Under the pieces are notes generated by a model. It ran no database searches. It was not told the DNA's origin and saw nothing but the letters and a program-made list of their open reading frames with translations. DNA of 64,000 nt from Candidatus Thiodiazotropha sp. CDECU1. GTDB taxonomy: Bacteria; Pseudomonadota; Gammaproteobacteria; Chromatiales; Chromatiaceae. This document shows positions 45,201-54,180 of the stretch, piece by piece; position 1 is the stretch's first letter; the number at the start of each line of letters is the position of its first letter. The stretch is taken from NCBI RefSeq assembly GCF_963455295.1, contig NZ_OY734020.1, forward strand, positions 3,534,001 through 3,598,000, written 5' to 3'. The translations under genes and the position numbers were made by a program.

Positions 45201-45430
45201 TCAAACAGATTTGGATCTTCCAGATAGATGACGGTGATATTTTCACTGCCGAAGGTGTCAATGGTGCGCTGGTATTCGGCGATAGCCGGGGGATTGTTGA
45301 CCATCATCCCTTCGGCGGTGATCTCGACGCGTAAATCCGGCAAGCGGGTGATCGCGAGAAGCGTGATAGATCCAAGTACCAGTAGCACCCAGCCTGGATA
45401 GCGTGCAGCGGTTAGGATGATATTCATCAT
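42254..45430 (-). CDS. RND/MMPL-type permease fused to cNMP-binding and degenerate GGDEF domains
   Basis: About 1058 residues. The first 760 form a patched/MMPL-like RND permease: N-terminal helix, two periplasmic loops and two sets of transmembrane helices (for example LILPLALMVLVVTLALTQRHW, VPALLIIVGSTEDIHLL and LLLMLFVIFLLVALLFMNI). A cyclic-nucleotide-binding domain follows (about 780-890). The last part (about 900-1058) aligns with GGDEF cyclases (DELSGLYSASFLQELL), but the active-site motif is GVGEF, so it is probably inactive or a regulator. The ATG at 45430 has GGGGAG upstream; a GTG 13 codons earlier is possible. Substrate and signal are unknown. Confidence 0.88.
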   Translation of the reverse strand: MMNIILTAARYPGWVLLVLGSITLLAITRLPDLRVEITAEGMMVNNPPAIAEYQRTIDTFGSENITVIYLEDPNLFEPENLSAIRQALKDIQAIPQVSRTVSLFSVHYLRTVDGYIYTDPYLKSIPQTREAADALIQAALINPLIERNLLSRNGSVMAINLFFDMEHYHRGFDEEVAFALDDAIKPLQQRFRQVFHLGDPSVRKDISEQIRSDQRLILPLALMVLVVTLALTQRHWLAPMIPLLTAGMSVVWILGLMAVLGIPVNVMTSIVPALLIIVGSTEDIHLLSEYQAAIRKGKKHLAAIKLMAKYMGIAIVLTFVTTFMGFLSISLNRIDLLQQFGLITALGLAMNFLATITLVPACLQLTRQFGLETLSTTHYPFASFTTWLYQQLSRYPKAIIGSVLMLMAVCLLWATQIKVNNNVMDYFDHRSEVPQQAKFLHQNLSGMDALSIVLSGTQGTFLQVPYLEELDRLQDYLDETGHFDKSFSFADFIGVVHSGIDGEWPGTIYLPARNEVVKEYMSLLDHVNAAAFVSADYSQARVLVRHAISSSHELNEAVDEVKQYAEQWMDPTLDVMITGSSYLNSQAVDYMADGQARSLLLMLFVIFLLVALLFMNIKAGLIAVIANLFPIVVLFGVMGMFGIALDTGTTMVGAIALGICVDHTMHFMARYQRLAKNCRSGSEALVQVIQQESTPIITTALALAAGFATLTLSNFPPVTLFGLLSALVMCLALLGTFVLIPLMLRNTRLISVWDLLSLHLRRDVLDKCQLLKGMRPWQVRKLVAVSHIREYEPDEAILLQGTSYDTMLVLLKGQAEAWRTRHDGSTYLVSSYEPGGVFGVSSLVTNRERLADVVAVGNVQALSLRWESIHRIARLYPRIASRFHENLSTIIAKRLFHETDSLSYQDELSGLYSASFLQELLNFTAEKANRYKEPLCLIMLTIEGEEVIIQNHGRQALRWVFREIAKAVKQALRKVDLLSRWGVGEFIIMLPRTDHTTLEEIVWRLQDALREADFSVVDVLNIQARWANLRDGETAQSLVTRAKSHDAIWELKQVKSAE

Positions 45431-45718
45431 GCGTAGAGCTCCCCGCTCCGTCCGTAGATCAATATCCACTCAAAAGCTCAGCGGATCGTCTTACCGCAAT
45501 TTATATTTACTCTTTTTGTATCACTTCCTAACTACTCAGCATGTCGTTTATTTACGTCATTAGTATAGTTCAATGTAATAACCCGAATATTGATTAAGAA
45601 GGCATTCAGTCGACGCTGAAGCTATTTAATTACCACATGAAATATATGGACTACATTGTATGGTTCCTTAAATACACCTTGCCGTAGCAACAAGGAATCA
45701 AAGCCTGCTGAATTGAAA

Positions 45719-46213
45719 TTACTGGTGTTTAGGCGGGATACGGAAAGCCCTTAGCAATCTAAGAGTCCAATATCCCGTATAAATAAGAAAAACCACCAGC
45801 GCAACTAACAATGGGCCCTCATCAAGTCGCACCGGATCGGACAGATTTGCCTTGAGACTGAGCAAGCCCGTGAACAACATAAACATAAACAGTGCCGTGC
45901 CAAACTGCCACATATACTGGCTGAATTTTACAATGGCTTGAGAGTGGCGCTCTGGTCTAAGCCAGTAGTCACGATTTGGAAGACTGACCCATTTGGCAGG
46001 TACCAAAGCAAGCAGTCTCGGTGAAAAGTAAAGAGAGCAGAATAGGAGACAATGCACACCCAACATGATAAGTGTACCAGTCAGGCTTGAAGCCCATCCA
46101 TCGGGCATCCCACCCTGACCGAAGTGAATCGCCACTCGATCCGGGAGCGTCACCAACGATACAAGGGCAAGCATCACATTAGCCAGGAAGCTCACAATGA
46201 AGGTAGTTCGCAT
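45719..46213 (-). CDS. DUF1648-containing membrane protein
   Basis: A 164-residue protein with four hydrophobic segments and the DUF1648 pattern LPDRVAIHFGQGGMPDGWAS in the first third. Related domains occur in SdpI immunity proteins and in small membrane proteins of unknown function. It stands alone. No partner gene or motif gives a role. Confidence 0.65.
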   Translation of the reverse strand: MRTTFIVSFLANVMLALVSLVTLPDRVAIHFGQGGMPDGWASSLTGTLIMLGVHCLLFCSLYFSPRLLALVPAKWVSLPNRDYWLRPERHSQAIVKFSQYMWQFGTALFMFMLFTGLLSLKANLSDPVRLDEGPLLVALVVFLIYTGYWTLRLLRAFRIPPKHQ

Positions 46214-46691
46214 TTTTCAAACAACCCAAAACCGCACATACATACGGCTAGAATACTAAATTCTAGAATGCGCTAAAAATATTCCTTGCCTTCATCTCGG
46301 TGGATATAGATCCTGAACATCAAGGATACGATGGTCGCTGACCCCACCATAACAGGATCACATACCCGAATTTTTATCCAATTGCACGGTAACTTTCACT
46401 TTGAAAGGCTCACGCGGCCCTTCTACACTAGGATTTATATTCCCATGTACGCTCTCCTGAGTCGTCGTATGCCCGGCGCCCCTGGCGGCCCATAGGGAAA
46501 GGATTTCCAACCTCGGTTTTGCATAATCCGCAGGGTATCTTAGTCCCGCAAATCAAATAGTTAGATATTTCATGGCTGACTGAGGACAAAGAAAACTGTG
46601 TTGTAAAAAAGTTTTCTTAAGAAGGATGTTGGAAGACTGCTTATTCGTTGCGGATTTCCAACAAGGTTGATTGTCCAGATAATGGAGAAGA
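46214..46691. other. Gene-free region
   Basis: About 480 bases between two divergently transcribed genes. Short frames on both strands lack gene-like composition. It probably holds promoters for the DUF1648 protein and for the long M36-like protein; no repeat or RNA gene was seen. Confidence 0.45.
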
Positions 46692-49600
46692 GTGATGAAA
46701 CACAGTCTCGAAGCAGATCTAAACGCCACGATAACCCGGGATGGTGACGGCACCATACGGGCAATCACTTTTGCTAACAACGGCTCGGCAACGCCGAGCA
46801 GCGCCTCGGCTAAATCCCATGTCCGCCAGTTCGCCGGTAAACTCGGCATCGACATCGCGGACCTGAGCGAGCTTGGCCGTAAAGCGAGCCATTTGGAGCC
46901 AAAAAAATCAGGCCCCTCCTTTCACCTTGCCGATGAAAAGACCTTCTTCGATACCACCACCTACGTCTATGCCCAGACCTATCTCGATACACCGGTCTGG
47001 GGCGCCGGGATCACGGCGACCAGAAATGAGGAAACCGGCCGCATCATCTCGATCGTCAACACGAGCAAAACGTGCATTGATGCCGAGCTACCCCCAGCCC
47101 GCGACATAAACCGCTACCGTAAGCTCTTCTCCGCCGGCGAGTCAGGCCCCGGGGCTGGGGAGGGCACATCGAAACAGGCGCTAGGCGCGGCAACAACCCA
47201 GCTTTCCGAGATTCTCGGCTCATGCCTCGACGGCTCCGGCAAGGGCAAGGACCGCGCGAAGCCCGAACTCATCTCCGGACGCTTCTACGTCTATCAGCTC
47301 GACCGGGCGCGGCGCCAGCATGACCATCCGGAGCCCGCGGAAAAGACGGAGAAATATCCCGCAGAGCCGATCGAGGAGGAACACCTCCCAACCCTGCCAC
47401 TGGCGATGCTTCCCGACTCCCTCAAGGATGGCAGCTGGCATCTCGTGGCCGAACTTATCGTCCGGCTGCCCCACGAGGGACATCACATGAACTGGCGCTT
47501 CCTGGTCAGCGTCGCGACCGGGGAGATTCTCTATCTGCGGGCGCTCACCTCCCACGTGAACGGGCTCGTCTTCACCTACGATCCGATCATTTCCACAGGG
47601 GACACGGCAAACGACGCCAGCCAAAGCAATGCGGTGCTCAATCCGCTGCGGGACGACGTGGAGCTGCTCGGCCTGGACCCGGCCGTGGGCGGCACCCAAT
47701 CGCTGACTGGCGAATACGTGCAAGTGATAAATGTGCACAATCCCAACATCCTACCACCCACCCAGCCCGATGGTGTGGATTTCGATTACGACGTGCGTAC
47801 CGATGAGTTTCTCGCCGTCAATGCCTACTATAATAACGACCGCTTTTTCCGTCTGGTGGAGGAGTTGGGCTTTCCCCTCGATACCTATTTCGACGGCACC
47901 AGCTTTCCCATCAAGGTTGACCACAGGGGTTTCAGCGGCAGCAACAACGGCCATTGCTACGGTGACGGGGATGGCATCGAACACGCCTGCTACGGTCGCA
48001 TCGACAACACCGGCGGGACGCCCACGGGCAATGCCTCGGACTGGTATCTGGTGCTCCACGAACTTGGCGGACACGGCATCCTCTACGACCATGTGAACAC
48101 CGCGAACTTCGGCTTTGCACACAGCGCCGGGGACAGCTTCGGCATGATCCTGAACGACCCCTATTCCGGATGGCACAATGGCGGCAACAACGACCGTTTC
48201 ATGCTCTGGCCCTACTCCAACCTGGGGCGGCGCTCAGACCGGGATCCCGCCGCCGGCTGGGGCTGGGGCGGCACCAATGATGTGGGCAGTTACTCCTCCG
48301 AGCAGATCCTGTCGACGACCCTGTTCCGCGCCTATCGCAGCATCGGCGGCGACTCCACGGCGCTGACCCGACGCGAATTCTCGGCCCATGTCATGACCTA
48401 TCTCATGCTCCGCGCCGTCAGCACCCTCTCCCCTGCCACCAACCCAGGCTCCCCGGCAGGTTTCCTAGACGCGCTGTTAACCGCCGATGCGGGTGACTGG
48501 ACCACCCGCGGCCTCTCGGGGGGCGCCTACGAGAAGGTGCTCGAATGGTCCTTCGAGAAACAGGATTTGAATGACGGCGACCCACCCCTCGTGGATGTCT
48601 ATATCGACGACGGGCGCGGTGGCGAATACCAGTATCTCGCCGACCACCGGGCCACCGCAACCATCTGGAACCGACACCAGCCCGATGCGGGCGGCGCCCA
48701 CCAGGATCCGGTGATCGGCACCAACTACGCCTATGTGCGGGTGAAGAACCGCGGCAGCTCCATCGCCAACCAGGTCAATGTCCGGGGCTTCCACTGCAAA
48801 CCGCTTGAGGGACATGTCTGGCCCACCGACTTCAAGGCCATGGACACCCCGGAGATCGGCGCACCCACGATCCAGCCCAACGACGCCGAGGAGATCGTCG
48901 TCGGCCCCTTTGCCTGGGCGCCTAACCCGAACGAAGACGGCGATGACAGCATGATGATGGTGGTCTCGGCCGAGGGCGATCCGGACAATGCGGACAAATA
49001 CCACGCGGGCCGCACCATCGAGGACTGGCGGCTCGTGCCCAACGACAACAACATCGCGATCCGGACCGTGCAACTCCGCCCGCGGCTTGTCACTGTGCTG
49101 CCCGACGATGGCGCCTTCATGAATGTCTGCGTCGGCACAGCGAAGGACATGATCCTGACCCTCTCCAATAGCGGATTCGGTATGCTCTCGATCACCAACA
49201 TCACTTCCAATTCGGGGGAATTCGTTGCCCCCGGGGTCAACGCCTACCCGATCGTGATTGACTCGGGAGACAGCATCGACATCCCGATACGCTTCCAACC
49301 CACCTCGTTCGGCAACAAGACGGCGCTGATCACCGTCTTCTCCAACGACCCCGGCGGACCTCGCGTGCTCAGGGTCTCGGGCAAAGCGGCGCCGCCACGC
49401 CTGGTTTCGGTAATCGCTGACAATGGGGATTTCGGTAAGACCTGCGTCGGTGACTTCACCGACCGGCTATTGACCCTTTCCAACAGTGCCCCCTGTCCGC
49501 TGACGATCCAGAGCATCGCCACGTCGAGTGCCGAGTTCGTCCTGCCAAGCGTCCTCAGCTTCCCCATCGTGATCGGTGCGGGCGACAGCCTGCAAATCCC

Positions 49601-50156
49601 GATCCGGTTCCAGCCATCCGGCTTTGGCACCAAGGCGGGCACGCTCAAGATAAACAGTGACGATCCCCAGGGACCAAAGACGATCCAGGTCACTGGCACT
49701 GCGCCTCCGGGACGTCTATCGATCACCGGCTCAACCTGCATCGGCGGCGTCAAGGCCTGCTGCGCAGGCGAACGGACCCTCACTCTGACCAACGTCGGCC
49801 ACTGCCCGCTACACGTGACGCATGTGGGCCTCGCGCGGCCGAGTAAGTACTGGAAGCTGGTCAACAACCCATTCCCTGCGACGCTGCAACCGGGGGCGAG
49901 CCTCGACATCCTGATACGCTACAAAGCCGAGGAGAAATGCCCGCGCGCCCAGGGACTGGTGATCAAGAGCGACGATCCGGAGAACCCGAAAACAACCCTC
50001 GACCTGCTCGCCTACACCGTCTGGGAAAAGGCTTCGGGTAAGGAGTGCGGCGAGTGCGGCTGCAGTGAGTGCTGTTGTGATCGCGGTTGTACGCCCCAAA
50101 GCATCGATGCCTGTTGCTTCGACGAGGATCGTGCCGAGGATGACGACGCCTGTTAA
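46692..50156 (+). CDS. Fungalysin (M36)-like protein with ASH domains and Cys-rich tail
   Basis: A 1154-residue protein of markedly GC-rich composition compared with its flanks. An N-terminal FTP-like region (about 1-160, with TYVYAQTYLDTPVWGAGITA) and a large central domain resemble M36 metallopeptidases. The expected HEXXH is HELGGHG (His456, Glu457, His461), with three residues between Glu and His. The downstream acidic ligand region reads AHSAGDSFGMIL, where M36 enzymes usually have an EG(W)xD pattern. Three tandem ASH/choice-of-anchor domains follow (about 795-1110), each with LTLSNS and PIRFQP patterns, then a cysteine-rich tail (CGECGCSECCCDRGC). No N-terminal signal peptide is visible. 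Confidence 0.7.
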   Translation: MMKHSLEADLNATITRDGDGTIRAITFANNGSATPSSASAKSHVRQFAGKLGIDIADLSELGRKASHLEPKKSGPSFHLADEKTFFDTTTYVYAQTYLDTPVWGAGITATRNEETGRIISIVNTSKTCIDAELPPARDINRYRKLFSAGESGPGAGEGTSKQALGAATTQLSEILGSCLDGSGKGKDRAKPELISGRFYVYQLDRARRQHDHPEPAEKTEKYPAEPIEEEHLPTLPLAMLPDSLKDGSWHLVAELIVRLPHEGHHMNWRFLVSVATGEILYLRALTSHVNGLVFTYDPIISTGDTANDASQSNAVLNPLRDDVELLGLDPAVGGTQSLTGEYVQVINVHNPNILPPTQPDGVDFDYDVRTDEFLAVNAYYNNDRFFRLVEELGFPLDTYFDGTSFPIKVDHRGFSGSNNGHCYGDGDGIEHACYGRIDNTGGTPTGNASDWYLVLHELGGHGILYDHVNTANFGFAHSAGDSFGMILNDPYSGWHNGGNNDRFMLWPYSNLGRRSDRDPAAGWGWGGTNDVGSYSSEQILSTTLFRAYRSIGGDSTALTRREFSAHVMTYLMLRAVSTLSPATNPGSPAGFLDALLTADAGDWTTRGLSGGAYEKVLEWSFEKQDLNDGDPPLVDVYIDDGRGGEYQYLADHRATATIWNRHQPDAGGAHQDPVIGTNYAYVRVKNRGSSIANQVNVRGFHCKPLEGHVWPTDFKAMDTPEIGAPTIQPNDAEEIVVGPFAWAPNPNEDGDDSMMMVVSAEGDPDNADKYHAGRTIEDWRLVPNDNNIAIRTVQLRPRLVTVLPDDGAFMNVCVGTAKDMILTLSNSGFGMLSITNITSNSGEFVAPGVNAYPIVIDSGDSIDIPIRFQPTSFGNKTALITVFSNDPGGPRVLRVSGKAAPPRLVSVIADNGDFGKTCVGDFTDRLLTLSNSAPCPLTIQSIATSSAEFVLPSVLSFPIVIGAGDSLQIPIRFQPSGFGTKAGTLKINSDDPQGPKTIQVTGTAPPGRLSITGSTCIGGVKACCAGERTLTLTNVGHCPLHVTHVGLARPSKYWKLVNNPFPATLQPGASLDILIRYKAEEKCPRAQGLVIKSDDPENPKTTLDLLAYTVWEKASGKECGECGCSECCCDRGCTPQSIDACCFDEDRAEDDDAC

Positions 50157-50275
50157 ACCGTTCAGCGGGGACCGGGGCTGCACGGTCCCCGCAAAAGTCA
50201 AACTGTATTGCCAGTAATTGGAAAATCGCAATAATGAAAAGGAGCTATCTGACAATGAATAGACGAAGATCAGCG

Positions 50276-50950
50276 CTATGCTTTGCCTGATCGATTTTTT
50301 GTATAAGGCACAGTATCCGGCGCCACCGCACCCCCTGAGATGATGAAGTTCATCGCTTCATCGATACTCCAATCCGTCGACACAAGCTTCTCGATCGGTA
50401 CTATCTCCAAATAGCCCGAGGTGGGATTCGGCGTGGTTGGCACATACACCGCCGCCAGCTCCTGACCACTGTTGTCATCCACCATGGTACGTGTCACGAA
50501 TCCTACCGTCTTCATCTCGGGGGATGGGAATTCGATCAATACCACTTGTTGTACATTTTCCGGTTTATCCCCTAAAGCCGAAATGAGCTTCTTCACCAAG
50601 CCATAGACATTCTGAATCACCGGCAGGCGCTGCACGGTCGATTCGAAGATGTTGAGGATTCTCCGGCCGATCATTCGACTCGCGAACCAACCGACCAGAT
50701 ACAGACCCACCAGCATCAGGAAGACGGCCAGGGTGTTTTGAAACCATGGCTCAAGCAGCCATTGAGCAAGGGATGGATACTCGTTCCTGATACTGTGTGA
50801 CAGTATCTTGACCCAAGGCGCACCCAACTTTGAAAGCTGATTGAATACATATTTGAAGACCAGCCAGGTGACCCAAAGCGGGATAAGGGTGATTACGCCG
50901 CTGATAAGATAGCGCTGGATATGCAGCGGTCTCGATTTTATCTCAGTCAT
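50276..50950 (-). CDS. DUF502 membrane protein
   Basis: A 224-residue protein of the DUF502 family, with two membrane helices (YLISGVITLIPLWVTWLVFKYVF and a second near LAVFLMLVGLYLVGWFASRM) and a conserved C-terminal soluble part (QQVVLIEFPSPEMKTVGFVT, VYVPTTPNPTSGYL). The start at 50950 was preferred over a longer frame overlapping the PPK2 gene. It follows ppk2 by 7 bases, so the two probably share a transcript. Function unknown. Confidence 0.8.
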   Translation of the reverse strand: MTEIKSRPLHIQRYLISGVITLIPLWVTWLVFKYVFNQLSKLGAPWVKILSHSIRNEYPSLAQWLLEPWFQNTLAVFLMLVGLYLVGWFASRMIGRRILNIFESTVQRLPVIQNVYGLVKKLISALGDKPENVQQVVLIEFPSPEMKTVGFVTRTMVDDNSGQELAAVYVPTTPNPTSGYLEIVPIEKLVSTDWSIDEAMNFIISGGAVAPDTVPYTKNRSGKA

Positions 50951-50957
50951 AATAGGT

Positions 50958-51878
50958 TCAATATCGCTTAGGTACGTAGAGTGATGACGGCAATACCTGG
51001 CGTTCGTAATTGGGATTGAAAACACGATCCGGCAAGGTAATGGCGTCGTTGGGTATATCCTTGTAGGGGATCTGGTCGAGCAGGTGGTGGATGCAGTTCA
51101 AACGCGCACGTTTCTTATCATTGCCCTCCACGATGAACCAGGGCGCCTCGGGTATATTGGTGCGTGCAAGGGTCTCTTCCTTGGCCTTGGTGTAATCCTC
51201 CCAGCGCACCCTGGATTGAAGGTCCATGGGGCTTAGTTTCCACTGTTTGAGGGGATCGTGGACACGCATCAGAAAGCGCAACTGCTGCTCCTCGTCAGTG
51301 ATGGAGAACCAGTATTTGATCAGGCGTATCCCCGACCTGACCAGGGAACGCTCGAAATCCGGGACATCCTGGAAAAACTGTTCCACCTGCTCTTGAGTCG
51401 CGAATTCCATCACCCGCTCGACCCCTGAGCGGTTATACCAGGAGCGATCAAACAGGGTGATCTCGCCTGCTGACGGCAGGTGGGCTGCGTAACGCTGGAA
51501 ATACCATTGGGACTTCTCCTTTTCCGTGGGCTTACTCAAGGCCACAACGCGGCATACCCGGGGATTCAACCGTTGCGTGATACGCTTGATGACACCCCCC
51601 TTGCCGGCAGCGTCCCGCCCCTCAAAGACAATAACGACCTTCTCCCCGCTATGTTCAACCCAATCCTGTAGCTTGATCAGTTCCGCCTGCAGGGTCAGCA
51701 GCGCCTTGAAGTACTCCCTCCGATCCAGGGTCGGCGGATGCATTTTTTTATAGATGCGGCGCAACTCCATGGATAGGGCCGGCTCTGACATCTCAAGTTC
51801 ATAGTCCTCGTCCAGGGCGTCCTCCAGCTCCGCCCGGAGCCAATCCATGCCCTCAAACTGGTTGTCTCTATCTGTCAT
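50958..51878 (-). CDS. ppk2: Polyphosphate kinase 2 family protein
   Basis: A 306-residue P-loop kinase of the PPK2 family. Walker A is GRDAAGKGGVIKR and Walker B/lid elements are in FDRSWYNRSGVERVM. PPK2 enzymes move phosphate between polyphosphate and nucleotides, for example polyP plus GDP or ADP to GTP or ATP. The single-domain class cannot be assigned by eye. GGAG lies eight bases before the ATG at 51878; an ATG five codons upstream is possible. Confidence 0.9.
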   Translation of the reverse strand: MTDRDNQFEGMDWLRAELEDALDEDYELEMSEPALSMELRRIYKKMHPPTLDRREYFKALLTLQAELIKLQDWVEHSGEKVVIVFEGRDAAGKGGVIKRITQRLNPRVCRVVALSKPTEKEKSQWYFQRYAAHLPSAGEITLFDRSWYNRSGVERVMEFATQEQVEQFFQDVPDFERSLVRSGIRLIKYWFSITDEEQQLRFLMRVHDPLKQWKLSPMDLQSRVRWEDYTKAKEETLARTNIPEAPWFIVEGNDKKRARLNCIHHLLDQIPYKDIPNDAITLPDRVFNPNYERQVLPSSLYVPKRY

Positions 51879-52073
51879 CTTGTTGCTCCGCATTCATGAG
51901 ATAAAAATATCACGGCTGCTCCCGGGGACTGTTACAATTCCATTGCACATATTACCTCAAGTACTATGTGGTACCGATAATGAAAGATATTCCCGTATAC
52001 CTTCTGATTGACTCACCTAGTTCTTTGGACTTAGCTTAGAAACAGGGGTTTTCACACCACCGCGGATAACACT

Positions 52074-53150
52074 ATGCAGCCCACTATCACTCGACACAAC
52101 CAACCACACCATCCCCGGCAACAGTGTCGTAGATACTCGATAATTGGTTTCACCACCTTTGTGATAGCGGGTAAACTTCATGCTGCCGGGGATACCCTTA
52201 GTGTACATAGTGGAGACGACATTAGCGCCACCTTGGTCATTGCCTTGCTCATCTCCCTTAGCTTGGGGATTTTGATAATCACCTGGCTCGTTCTTTGGGG
52301 ACGCAAGCAAGAGCATATTGGTGAGATGATGCTCTTTTGCATGAAGTTTTTATTGAGGTCGGATGATGTCACTCAACGCTGCGCCTCCGCCAAAGCACTG
52401 GGGGAGGCTCGCGACGTTGGCGCCTTGCTGGTGCTGGCGGATATTATTTCCGATGAGGAGGAGGCTGAAGAGGTCCACAAAGCGGCCAGAGAAGCCCTGC
52501 ATGAGATGAGCCTGCATTCACGTAAACACCACGATGTGATTGCGGACCTGGAACTGAACATTGAACAGCAGGACTCTCAAGGCATCATCAATATAGTCAA
52601 AGACAACTTCGAACAGGACAAGAAAAGATATGCCCAAAGCGCATTCATCATCGGCCGTCACTACATGCGACTGGGACAATACCTGGAAGCACGTGAATGG
52701 TTGACCAAGGCAGAGTTCAGAAATCATAAATTCAACCTTTACGGCGACCGTATCGATTTCTGGATCGACAGTTGCAACTCTCGACTCCTGTCTGAAGCTG
52801 ATGCCTCATTCGAGGCAGCCGACTATTATCAGGCAAAGGAGCACTATGCCGTCCTTGACCACGGCCTCAATGATGCGACAAAGCGGCAGTTTGCCATCTA
52901 CCTGCGCATCAGCTGCGTCTACTGTAAACTACGGGACTACCGTAATGCCGATCAGGCTTTGTTACAGGCATTGGAAAACAATCATCAAACCGATTATGCG
53001 CTTGAACTTGCCCCGATGCTGCGGCAGTTGTTACAACCTGCCGGCAGCGAAATCAATGCAAAAAACAGACTCAAGGTTGTTGAAGCCAGACTGGATAAGC
53101 GTACCATTGAAATCATGCACGACCTGACAACACAGGAGTGTTCAGCTTAG
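52074..53150 (+). CDS. Membrane-anchored HEAT/TPR-like protein
   Basis: A 358-residue protein. A possible signal segment and then a clear membrane helix (ISATLVIALLISLSLGILIITWLVLW) precede a cytoplasmic helical repeat region. The part about 90-160 has a HEAT-like pattern (CASAKALGEARDVGALLVLAD), and that from about 190 on is TPR-like (QSAFIIGRHYMRLGQYLEAREWL, YYQAKEHYAVLDHGL). No catalytic motif. It probably scaffolds a membrane complex. No strong ribosome site precedes the chosen ATG. Confidence 0.65.
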   Translation: MQPTITRHNQPHHPRQQCRRYSIIGFTTFVIAGKLHAAGDTLSVHSGDDISATLVIALLISLSLGILIITWLVLWGRKQEHIGEMMLFCMKFLLRSDDVTQRCASAKALGEARDVGALLVLADIISDEEEAEEVHKAAREALHEMSLHSRKHHDVIADLELNIEQQDSQGIINIVKDNFEQDKKRYAQSAFIIGRHYMRLGQYLEAREWLTKAEFRNHKFNLYGDRIDFWIDSCNSRLLSEADASFEAADYYQAKEHYAVLDHGLNDATKRQFAIYLRISCVYCKLRDYRNADQALLQALENNHQTDYALELAPMLRQLLQPAGSEINAKNRLKVVEARLDKRTIEIMHDLTTQECSA

Positions 53151-53171
53151 GGCCTGTAGGGCCTGTTAACA

Positions 53172-53933
53172 CTAATTCAAGAAGAAATAGAGAGACATGC
53201 CACTGCCGGCCAGGATGACGAAGGTCCTGACATAGGTCTGAGGCAACTGGCGGGAGAGATGGGCCGCCACATACCCGCCCACCAGGGTGCCAAACATGAC
53301 CACAATCCCTGCGTACCAGGCGATGGCCCCATTAACGATAAACAGGGCGATGGCAATCAGCGACACCACGGATGATATGAGCAGTTTCAGTCCGTTCATG
53401 GCATTGATATCACCAAAACCCTCCAATGCCAGATAGCTGAGAATGATGATCCCCAAACCTGCATTGAAAAAACCGCCATAGACCGAGATCCCCAGCAACA
53501 GTAAAAGCAGCAACAGAGCGCCCAACAGGGAAGCGTGCGGATGTCCGGAGGCATATTGCTTCAAGGCTCGATTGATACGCCCGCCAAAGATGAACAACAG
53601 GGTGGCGAAGAGCAGCAGCCAGGGGATGGCTTGACGAAACACCGACTCCGGGGTAAGCAACAGCAATAACGCACCTGTACTGCCACCAACCAAGCTGACG
53701 ATGATGAGTCGTGGCAACTGGGCGCGGTAAGCCAGCAGCTCCTTGCGCAGTGCATAGGCGCCGCTCATATAGCCCGCACAGGAGGCAAAGGTGTTGGTGG
53801 CATTGGCGCTGATGGGAGCTACACCGACAAACAGTAATGCGGGGAATGTGATAAAACTGCCACCGCCCGCAATGGCGTTGAGTACGCCACCGAAGAATCC
53901 TGCAGCGAACAGAAATAGCAGTTGGTAAGTCAT
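53172..53933 (-). CDS. TauE/SafE-family anion exporter
   Basis: A 253-residue integral membrane protein with about seven or eight helices and the family signature GGGSFITFPALLFVGVAPISANATNT, the first half of the TauE repeat, followed by SGAYALRKELL. The second half has the related GGFFNAGLGIIILSYLALEG. Such proteins export sulfite, sulfoacetate or other organosulfonates. The substrate is not evident. The ATG at 53933 was used; a longer frame exists. Confidence 0.85.
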   Translation of the reverse strand: MTYQLLFLFAAGFFGGVLNAIAGGGSFITFPALLFVGVAPISANATNTFASCAGYMSGAYALRKELLAYRAQLPRLIIVSLVGGSTGALLLLLTPESVFRQAIPWLLLFATLLFIFGGRINRALKQYASGHPHASLLGALLLLLLLLGISVYGGFFNAGLGIIILSYLALEGFGDINAMNGLKLLISSVVSLIAIALFIVNGAIAWYAGIVVMFGTLVGGYVAAHLSRQLPQTYVRTFVILAGSGMSLYFFLN

Positions 53934-54014
53934 GACCACCCGTTGCACCAAGTCGATCGATCGACTTTAGCTGATTCGCCAATCCATGCATAGCGCAATA
54001 GGATAAACCTAAAT

Positions 54015-54148
54015 AGTGCCCATCCGGAAATTGCAACTCTCGTCATTCCGGCGAATGCCGGAATCTAGTAACTCATTAATTTCTCTGGATCCCGGCATTT
54101 GCCGGGATGACGTGTTTTTAAAAAAGACTGTATTTCTGGATGGGCACT
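54015..54148. mobile_element. 134-bp MITE-like element
   Basis: Terminal inverted repeats AGTGCCCATCCGGAAAT (54015-54031) and its near-complement (54132-54148, one mismatch) bound a 134-bp non-coding segment. Each end is flanked by AAAT (54011-54014 and 54149-54152), a possible 4-bp target duplication. An inner pair, TCATTCCGGCGAATGCCGGAAT and ATCCCGGCATTTGCCGGGATGA (near 54042-54111), matches dispersed intergenic repeats of proteobacteria. It carries no gene. Confidence 0.7.
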
Positions 54149-54180
54149 AAATAATATCTTGCGGTGGCGTGAGACGACTT

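Noticed and set aside
46553-46855. A 100-codon minus-strand frame over the start of the M36-like gene
   Set aside because: It is antisense to the well-formed start of the long gene and has no gene-like features.
52017-52316. A 99-codon minus-strand frame opposite the HEAT/TPR gene start
   Set aside because: No ribosome site or domain; the plus-strand gene has a membrane helix and repeat pattern.
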